From assembly GCA_022419385.1 (NCBI GenBank), contig JAJUBI010000001.1, positions 1,488,001 through 1,552,000 on the forward strand: DNA of 64,000 nucleotides. The letters run 5' to 3'. The DNA is from Paraconiothyrium sp. Pb-2020 (Eukaryota; Ascomycota; Dothideomycetes; Pleosporales; Didymosphaeriaceae). The notes beneath the pieces were generated by a model. The model saw nothing but the letters and a program-made list of their open reading frames with translations, made no database searches and was not told the DNA's origin. Of the stretch, positions 56,042 to 64,000 are shown in pieces (position 1 is the stretch's first letter; each line of letters begins with the position of its first letter). The position numbers were made by a program, and so were the translations under genes.

Positions 56042-57319
56042 CGAAATAATGCAAGTTCGCTATTAGATCAAATGAGGTATCGCCAGAACTAACTCCATTC
56101 CAACACGTCACCAATAATTAAGAGCGGCCTCGAAAGCGTAGCGAACACAACACCCTGATCTCAATCGACGAAGGCTCTAGCTCTCGTGAACATATATATA
56201 TCGTTAGATGTTCTTATCGACCTAAACAGCTTACCAGCGTCTCGGAGTGCGCCAGATGTAATACAATACACTACTAACCTTATTAGCTGTTGGGTTCGAG
56301 AGCCATCTCGAGTTTAACGGCACTTGTTCTCCAGGAGCCTTGGGATCATTCGAAAAAGGGGGTAAACCACGCGCCACAAAAAGCGCTTGTTGAGAACGTA
56401 TCCCAGGTCGACAACGATCTTGTTGTCTACGGAGAGAATAATATCGAGGAGATTGAGGATACAGCAAACGAAGCGGGCTTGTACAGCAAAAGGCCACGAC
56501 AACAGGTCAGGTGCGAGACCAAATGCCGCAATTCGGCCCACCACAAGACCAGTCAGAACGGAACTGCCACATGATGAATTACCAACGCGCGCCTTGCGCC
56601 CTGATATTGCAAACAAGAGAAGAAGGGGACGAGCATGTTGGGAGTTCAAATTGATAGGACTTTATCTTTGTAATGTACTGTTATGTTGAAACCCTAAGAC
56701 TATATATCTCATCGACTCTGTGTTTCCGTACCATCACAGCGTGCTGTGCTACACATTGCCATCCTTTGCGACTCTTTCTAGAAGCATCGCTATCTGGCCC
56801 AATCCTTTAAAAGCGTTTTTTCTATAAACCTCTCTCGCCATTTTCATCATATAGTCGCACGAATTCGCATCTTGATGTTGTGTCGATAGCAGCATCGTGA
56901 CAACCCATCCTCTATGCAGTAGCGAGTATTGTATACTAGGCTACTTGTAGTTGTAGAGCTCGCATGTTGGTAGACCTGCCTATAGCATTAATGAACTTGA
57001 GGCCATAAAACTTCTCTTCTAGACCAGTCCTTAATGTATTCAGGGATTTGTCGCCCATAAGTATCTTCGCTATCGCTGTATGTTCCACTACGCTGTATAC
57101 CTAAAGTGCGATAAAACAGCTGTCCTATAGCTTGCTTTGTATTGCCTGGGCATTTTGCACCTGTACATCACCCGGCACAAATGCTCGCCTTTGTCGGACG
57201 TGGTTGAAGGAAGCTCTATCTCATGCGAACCACTTATGGTTCACTAACGCATTTCCAAGAAGTGCCTCCCTGGTATATAGAATCTACATATACACCCAGC
57301 ATACCTATACGCACATCTC
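56042..57319. other. Intergenic, nothing recognised
   Basis: 1.3 kb between the remnant and the VPS41 stop codon. Short frames on both strands around 56.3-56.7 kb have no recognisable content. Confidence 0.45.
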
Positions 57320-60300
57320 TCACTCCTCCCCACCATCTCTCGCCTTACAAACCACGCATCCCGCCCCCACTGCTCTCTTGATTACATGCGCATGCGCCAC
57401 CTTCGCACCCACGCTCCTCGTCCACCGCCCGCTATCCTCTGCATCGCTCCCAAGCTGCTGCTGCAGGGTTGCCGCCACACTGGCACTCGCACTTGTCTTC
57501 GGCAGCAGACATGAAAGATGGAACACGTGCCCGCACGCAAAGCCCACAAGCGTGTCGCGTGAAGGTGGTACGGGGTGGTCGGCAAGAGCCTCTTCTTGTG
57601 CGGTGGGGAGCATGAATGGCTTGTGGCAGCCTGCGCAGTGTCCCGGGGGAGCTTCACCAGCAGGCGGGGTAGGGTCGGGTTGGAGGCCTAGCTGGGTAGG
57701 CGTGTGAGAAGAGGGTGCGACAGTGGTAGTGTCGTCTTTGGCTATTCTTGCTGCGGTCGGAGGGTCGACGCCTTTGGTCTCGATGTCGACTTTCTTCCCA
57801 GCCTCCGCCTTGTCAGCAAATTCGGACTTGGGTTTCTCAAGTGAGGGGTCGAAAGAGTCCTCGTCATCACACGGTATGACTTCAAACTTGACGCCGCGTT
57901 TCTGCCCTGCTCGAAGGACGTCCATGCCTGTTGCTACCTCGCCTCTTAGCACCTTGGCTACGCCCTCTGATATAGAGTACTGAATCTCGTATTCGCGAAC
58001 CATGCGGCCGATGCCGTCTCTCAAACCCTCGATTTCAAGTCCCTCCGGTATGCGGCGGACGAGTCGGACAGGATCGATGGCGGTTCCAACTTCTGCCAGC
58101 AAGCCGCGGATGAAGTGAGGCTTGTCCATCGAGAACTCGAGCAGGTCGCTCCATAGATCCGGGTCATCCTGTTCTTTTGCGAATGAGATGGCGAAGCTAA
58201 CGTCGGATAATTTGTCGATGATAAGGTAAAGCGCGCGCTTAGTTTGACCGGTCTTCGAAAGGATATGGCTAGATTTCGGTCAGTCATGGAGCAGTTGTAA
58301 GTTGATGCGAGAAAACTTACACAAGCTCAGGGATGTACTGCCTGCTTTCGCAGATGCTGGTCGCTTTACTAAGGTCGTATGCCTGCGACTCACGCAAGTA
58401 CCTCAGGAGTAGCTCGCGGTCGTATTCAGCGAACAAGTCGACCATGAGATCGGCGAATTCCTCCGCAATGTGCTTGCCATCCACGGCTAATCTGCCTGCA
58501 TTTATACGCTCCCTTGCCGTCCTACCTTTCCGCTCTTGGCTCTCTGGTCTCCATAACGATCTCAGGTAGAAGAACAGGAATGGCTGGAGCGATTCACCTT
58601 TCCGCTGCAATTGTTCAACCACCTCACGGGCAGGCACATTGCCCCGGGTTGCTTCGTCTGTTAAAACAGCAATAGCTTCAGAAGATGACTCTTCTAGTTC
58701 TGCAAGCGCTGCGGAATTCATCTGCTCTTTCGACACGCGGAGAAGTATGAAACCGGGAATATCATCTCGGATAGCTTCCACGAGATGGGAATCCCTTATC
58801 AGGCTCATAGCCGCATCTGCGTTCTGCAGTCGGATGTAGCAGCGTAGAGCATCTCGCTGATGCCCTTCGGCCAGATAAAGTTTCGCAAGCGCATCTAGTA
58901 AAATCCGCCAATCTCGGCCCTGTTCGTTCCCTTCAATCGAATCTTCGGTTACGTCGCCTCCAGCGAGCTTACTCTTGATGGCTTCAATGACGATACTCGT
59001 GTCGAAGAGATCCGTGTCCCAGGCCTCCAGTAGATGCTTGAAACGTATCCGGTCGTGGATAATGTAGTGCCCGAGAACGACTTCGTAGATAGTAGAAGGC
59101 AGCAAGGGCTGTGTTTGCTTCTTAGGCATATAGGGCGCAATCTCATTGAAGCGATCCTTTTCAGCGAACTTCCAGACCCAGTGTTCCCATCGCTGCGAAG
59201 TGCCTAGCACGCGACCAGCGACTTTACCAGCTTGTTCCCAATTTCCACACTTGACCAATTGCTGCACCCACAGGTCGCCTATCCGTCGTTTCTCCTTTCC
59301 ACTGCAGGATTTTGACTTGCACGCGTGGCAGATATGGTAGTCTGGGAAGCATCTTCATCGGCGAAGAACTCTTGTAAGCTGCCTGGTTTTTGAGGAGTGC
59401 TGGCGGGAGAAGTTTCAGAGGTTGTCTGTGTCGCAGCCGCGGCGATTTCCGGATGGTCCTCAAGAAGTTCCCACGCGTCTTTGTAATTTTCGTGCTCGAC
59501 CTCCCAATTGAAGTGGTCCGACAGGTCTCGTTTAATTGCAAGAACACAGTCGTATGGGCTCTGAATAAACACCTTGAGGCCGGGCCCCGCAGCATGTGGA
59601 TTTGCTTGGGGCAGTCTCCTTCCTACAACTGGTGCAGATATGTTTCCAGAGGAGGAAACCGAGGGTGCCCTCGCATCTGTCATGCTCGGCATACTGACCA
59701 TGCTTGCACCAGAGCTAAATATACGGGCAGCTCCTAGTGTTGCGTCCCAAATGCCACCGCCGATCGCTTCAATCGCACTTCTTTGCGCGGGAGTCATGGT
59801 CTTCGGATGGGGCACGTACAGCGTCCCGAGATGATAGTCGGCTGCAGAAAGATTCTCAAACCTACTCACAGTCAATGAATCTACTTCGACCTCGTCAGAA
59901 GTAGCTGCATCGATCAATTTCAGCTCAGGCGAGAGACCATTATTGCGCCTATGCATTCCGAGTTTCGGGGTACTTTCTGGAGGAATAGGGTTGTCGTCGT
60001 CATCGCGAGTCCGATACGCAAGTACAAGAAGTAATGAAGGGGTATAGAGCGATATGCCGGAAACAATGCAATCATCGAACCGAAGGCTATCGTTTCACTG
60101 TCAGCCTTTGATATATCTTCAAGGGTATGATACGCACAAATGGATAATTTCGGCGCTTCCCACAGATCTCTCACCCACTTCTCTACCGAAGCCTGCACCT
60201 CCAGGATTGACGTGTACTATCCAAGCCGCGTCCCCCCAGCCGATGACCAGCTTCTCAAGCTTTCGGTTCTTTTTGGCGGGTTTAGACTTTCCTGAACTGC

Positions 60301-61529
60301 GACGGTGCGGGAGCGTAGCATCTGATCTCTCGGTTGCATTGCTGCCGTTCATTTTGATGATGGCATCGTCATCTGACTCCAGCTGCTGATCGTCGACCCA
60401 CTCCAAGCGTGGCTTCCAGACACCCGCCATCTCCTCCCAGATCTTGCGATTTGGCTTTTCAATAAAGCCTATCCTCTTCCACGCAGCATCGGAATCGGCA
60501 CTATCGAGGTGCAGGTCCGTTCGCATTATCCGAATGCCATGCTCATTGACCCATGCAACAAATTTTCCGGACAGTGACCACTTTATTGTACTGACCGTGC
60601 CTTCACCCGAATGTAGTACGTTGTCCCTGCCATTGTTGCTCCCCAAACCAATAGCTCCGAGCCAGCCCTGGGCTGTGTGAGCAGCATGACTTGTGTTCGC
60701 GTTGGATCGGACGCCTGCTTGCCCACCGGTTGTTAGAATAAGCTCGCCAGCCAATCCCCCGGAAAGATATTGCCGATCAGACTTGTATTCGGGCGACAAG
60801 GCGACCGCTTGTACCGGACGAGCAAAGTTCCGTAATGTGACATCTTTTGGATCGACCAATGATGACACGCAGACGTGACCATCTATTGAAGCAGACGCGA
60901 TATATATCTGATTCGAAGGGATTGCGGGTACGAGTGGCTGCTGACGAGTTGTGCGCGGAGACTGGCCGGGCGCGGGTTGCTGTGGTCGGTGAAAGGTTTC
61001 GGGAGTATCAATGCTTTTAGCAGGGGAGTTTGACGGGAGGGTAGGAAGTGGAGGTGGAAACGGCGAAATGGACAGGGCGGTGATTGAAGCCGACGGGTGG
61101 GCGTTGTAATTGCGGAGCTGTTGGAAGGTGGGGATGGTCAAGATGTGCTACAACAGTCAACATAGACATCGTGAAGCTTGGAGAGCATTGCGAGACTCAC
61201 GATATTTCCATTATGACTGCCCACGATCTACCTAGAACTCAGCATGTGCTCTGCAGGTGGAGGCTTGAGGCCTGGAGCATGCGCCCTACCATTTTGTCGC
61301 CAGCTACTAAAAAAGTGCTCGTCGCGTCGCCATTCCTGTATACGGGCGCCAGATTGCTAGTCAGGCGCGTATATTTGAGCTTCGGCTCGTCGTCTGCCTC
61401 GTCGTCTTCATCGTCGTCTTCACTCTCAGAGTCGTGCGCGGCGGGCTTCCCGTTGCTCACCGTGCGCTCGAGCGTCTGTTCGTTATGTGCGGCCGCGCTG
61501 GGCTCGTCCTGGGTTGATCCCGCAGCCAT
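57320..61529 (-). CDS. VPS41: VPS41, HOPS complex subunit; one small frameshift
   Basis: Tethering protein of the HOPS complex for fusion at the vacuole/late endosome. Exons: 61290-61529, 61201-61227 (nine codons), 60138-61147, 58321-60086, 57320-58268; 1330 aa once one missing base is restored. The N-terminus is acidic (SESEDDDEDDEADDEPKLKY), then a beta-propeller (GSHNGNIHILTI; IYIASASIDGHVCVSSLVDP; TVSTIKWSLSGKFVAWVNEH; RFDDCIVSGISLYTP). The helical solenoid/CHC repeat region follows (IGDLWVQQLVKCGNWEQAGK; PSTIYEVVLGHYIIHDRIRF; KTGQTKRALYLIIDKLSDVS). A RING-H2 ends the protein (CAGC...FACGHVFHLSC...CVVC). Near 59296 the reading frame moves by one: family sequence needs VEKEKRRIGDLW, but the DNA has GGAAAGG where GGAAAAGG would fit. 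It is longer than yeast Vps41 because of low-complexity insertions. Confidence 0.92.
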
Positions 61530-62555
61530 GCCGAATGCATGAGCTGCGGAGTGTGTCGAGAAGGCGCCTTGAAAGCTATGGTAATAGTGAGGTTCTAAGC
61601 TCTGTGAGCTTGATCACGTCCAATGATGTCGTGTGCCAAGCGATTTACCCCAGAAAGTGCCGCGACCAGACCTCGAGGCATGCCGGTAGGTGAACCCACA
61701 ATTCCCGTCGATATGCAACATAGCCGGAGAACCTTTTCATGAAAGTCACCCATCTACGATCATGCATGTCACCTTGATCTTGCTTGAAAACGCCGCGAAA
61801 CATTGCGGGGAATTATCGACCCAACGAACTACAAACTTAGTATGAATGTGCCTCGTCAACCCGCAGTAAGATCACCAGTAACCAGCTTGGTACTCCCGAT
61901 AGGTATGATGCCCTTTTTAAAAGCTTCCCGAGGGCAAGCCATATGCACACATGCTTCATGCCGACAGGCTACTCACAAGCAGATGTGCAAAACTCCGGAA
62001 CAGTAACTACGAGTTGTGCACGATAACATAGGCCATCATGCACGCCTGCCGACATAGACCAGAACATAGAGAGTCCCACAACGATATCAACGCAGCAGCA
62101 CTCCGTATTACAACCACTGGTGCAAAGAAAGCGCACTAAAAACGTAGGGTATTCATGCTCATCTAGACAGGAATCCACATTGAATTCAAGTAATCGATAG
62201 ATACTATAAGACTCTCCTATGGACTCAGAAGCCCTTGACGACGGACCTGAAAGTTACGGTCATCAAAACTTTGTAGTTGGGTGTTTGGCTACGTCCTTTT
62301 CTGTCAGCTTGTGCAAAGGACCCCGGATTCGTTGTGATATTTATCGCACGACTGATTGGGGAAGGACGCTATCAAGCTTGGACCTCGTTTGAATAGGTTC
62401 AAGGCACTGGGCTGAAGACATATATAGGTACAGGTGCCTTTTGCTTGGATATGGTGTATGTATACGGAAGTCTGTGAGATGTGCTGGAACGTGTCTAAAT
62501 ATTATATCTTATGCTCTTGAGTCATGTCAAGCATTGCTTTCAGTCATGCAGGCCC
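61530..62555. other. Intergenic, nothing recognised
   Basis: 1 kb between the VPS41 start and the MOG1 stop codon, both minus strand. No gene or repeat recognised; the left end is the VPS41 promoter. Confidence 0.45.
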
Positions 62556-63300
62556 TCATCCCTGGAAAAGTCCCCACTCCTTGATGTCAAAGCTCTCCAA
62601 CACCCTCTTTGCTATCTCGTCACCATCCCTCATCAAAGCTGTCTTCTCGCCTGCTCCAGCCTCCTCATACTCGCCCGGATAGTGGGGAACATTGATGGTG
62701 ATCATGATATCCGTACCTTGTTCCTTTAGGCGAAGTAGCAGCAAGTGGATAGCGACAAAGTCGGGAGTCTTGCGCGGTCGGTCTGGCGGCGGCGGAGTCT
62801 GGATGAATGAGAGAGTGTAAACAGCTTTGCCACTGGGGTCATTGTCAGCTTTGTAAAGTGCAGGGCCGTCTGTCCATGGCGGTTGCCAGGTATGAAAGCA
62901 GCAGGCATGTGACTCGCTCGTTCACAATCTGCGTGCACCAACCGCCTTGAAAAGTGAGGACAGCGAACTTACGGCATTCTCGCCATGGAAGCATGCGATT
63001 GCTCTAGCATATTGGTCTCATCACCGGTTCCGTCCACTAAATCGGCGAAATGGTACTGCAGCGCTTCGGCGTCTGTGGATTTCTCCACATACTCAAGGAT
63101 CTCGAAGATGACGCCTGAATAACCGTGCTCGTCTAGATACAATTCCTGGTGATCAGGCACTTCTCGAATCTGGCTGTGAGCATGTGTTAACGATGGTGGA
63201 TCGGGGCGAAAAGGGAAGGTACGAACCTCGCGTCGCCGTATGCGGTAGGCAGGTCAACGGTGATGGCGCCCCCGTAGAGCTCGACTTTTTTGTAAGACAT
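62556..63300 (-). CDS. MOG1: MOG1, Ran-binding nuclear transport factor
   Basis: Small protein that binds Ran/Gsp1 and helps its nucleotide state and nuclear import. 211 aa from exons 63227-63300, 62973-63173 and 62556-62916; introns 53 and 55 nt; exact frame. Family marks: MSYKKVELYGGAITVDLPTA, then SQIREVPDHQELYLDE, GVIFEILEYVEKSTDAEALQ and YHFADLVDGTGDETNML. The C-terminal half has LLLLRLKEQGTDIMITINVP and a short helix. The 3' splice site of intron 2 (AACGAG at 62917) is the weakest choice; neighbouring AGs give stops or the wrong frame. The first exon is in the usual Mog1 phase. Confidence 0.9.
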
Positions 63301-63828
63301 CCTTGGAGGTTTGTGGGAATTTTGTGTGTGCAAGAATCTGACGAGATGGCTTTGTTATCGATGATGCATGTTCAGGTGCGTGGTTGTGGCGCTTTATATG
63401 CGGCGACTGTGAGGTTCTTGAATTTCTTCAAGTAGCACCGCGTAGGTAGCAATCAGGCAGGCTCAGGCACCAATTGTATGGTTACCTAATTCACAACGCA
63501 AGCACCTTGAAACATGAAGTACGACTATGTAGCATTTTTAAGCCCTTATGAGTGGCTGTGGGTATCATTTGAACTTTTGCGTGTCCTCTATGCGGAACGT
63601 CCCCAGAAAGTTGAGCGCCTTGCAATGCAGATGATGATGATGTAGGCAGCTAAATAGCACCCCGTGCCCGGACCGACCAAGATGCATCTTGAAGGCGAGT
63701 CCCATGCTCTCCGGGCCTGCCCATGTGTTCACTGTAGGTGTTCTTGCGCCTCATACCGACCCGACCTCCCTCCCTCTATCTACTGACCTGCTTCATGTCG
63801 CCACGGCGCGAGGTAGGCTAAGCAAGTT
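63301..63828. other. Intergenic, nothing recognised
   Basis: MOG1 upstream region and the 3' flank of the BUD20-like gene. No other feature seen. Confidence 0.4.
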
Positions 63829-64000
63829 TTACGCCGCCGCCACCGTGTTGTCCACGTCCATCAGCGTCGTCGTGCGCTTTCCATTGTCGGTCCCAAGTCC
63901 TGCGGCTGCCTCTGCTTCCTTTTGCGAGTACGGCTCTTCCTTCAGTTGCTTGACTCTGCTCGGCCGTCAGTGCCTCCTTGGTCAACACTCGTGGCACCGC
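63829..64000 (-). CDS. BUD20: BUD20/ZNF593-like zinc-finger protein, last exon (5' part outside window)
   Basis: Terminal exon 63829-63955, preceded by an intron that runs off the window (ACTGAC branch, GAGCAG acceptor at 63956-63961). The 41 visible residues read VKQLKEEPYSQKEAEAAAGL, then GTDNGKRTTTLMDVDNT and VAAA. VKQLKE-P-Y-Q-EAEAA-GL-TDNG is the signature that follows the C2H2 finger in Bud20/ZNF593, a pre-60S export and assembly factor. The zinc finger itself is outside the window, so this rests on the tail only. Confidence 0.7.

Noticed and set aside
59296..59317. An intron to explain the VPS41 frame change
   Set aside because: The only nearby GT...AG is 21 nt and in the wrong phase; one missing A in a run restores the family sequence.
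1..64000. A biosynthetic or defence gene cluster
   Set aside because: Neighbouring genes are mostly unrelated housekeeping functions with no core synthase, transporter or shared pathway.

Overview
The window reads as nuclear DNA of a filamentous ascomycete (Pezizomycotina, most like a dothideomycete). Genes are on both strands and carry short introns (mostly 43-76 nt, GT...TACTGAC-like branch...AG). Ribosomal, mitochondrial, HOPS and RSC genes are all of fungal type, and gene remnants carry in-frame stops of the C-to-T / G-to-A kind that RIP leaves. I saw no tRNA, rRNA, CRISPR array or intact transposon. Gene models below were spliced by hand; most close exactly in frame.

Layout. 1-13 kb is gene-poor: the 3' end of a short-chain dehydrogenase, a three-finger C2H2 transcription factor behind a long GC-rich upstream region, and a large secreted Pro/His-rich protein. 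13-20 kb holds a small membrane protein with three PPxY motifs, divergent from DOP1. 20-23 kb has a BTB-like gene and a broken F-box gene. 23-28.5 kb carries RSA3 and then SKI3 in two divergent pieces. 29-38 kb holds a doubtful ORF, a flavin reductase-like protein, mitochondrial ribosomal protein bL31m, a mitochondrial transcription factor/rRNA dimethylase-like protein, a delta-9 desaturase-cytochrome b5 fusion and RPS20. 38-47 kb has a CUE3/ASCC2-like gene, a BTB remnant and several orphans. 47-55.3 kb has a ubiquitin-like/AN1 fusion, a cytochrome b5-acyl-CoA dehydrogenase, an RSC1/RSC2-type double-bromodomain protein and OTU1. 55.5-64 kb has an F-box-like remnant, VPS41, MOG1 and the last exon of a BUD20-like gene.

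Main discovery: SKI3, normally one gene of about 1,400 codons, is present as an N-terminal gene (287 aa, minus strand, 23797-24712) and a C-terminal gene (1140 aa, plus strand, 25021-28443), head to head over a 308-bp spacer. This is the geometry expected if a segment holding the promoter and N-terminal half was inverted in place. Both halves are open, and together they make 1427 aa.

Second theme: several conserved genes are interrupted by tiny indels. The RSC1/2 gene has four one-base losses in C/G runs within about 200 bp, VPS41 has one in an A run, and the acyl-CoA dehydrogenase has a 5-bp tandem duplication. These may be consensus errors or real mutations, and they affect how any gene model here should be read.

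Shared themes are inference only: RNA decay and ribosome quality control (SKI3, CUE3), ribosome assembly and ribosomes (RSA3, BUD20-like, RPS20, bL31m), ubiquitin (PPxY protein, UBL-AN1, OTU1) and endomembrane traffic (DOP1, VPS41). Nothing suggests a dedicated cluster.
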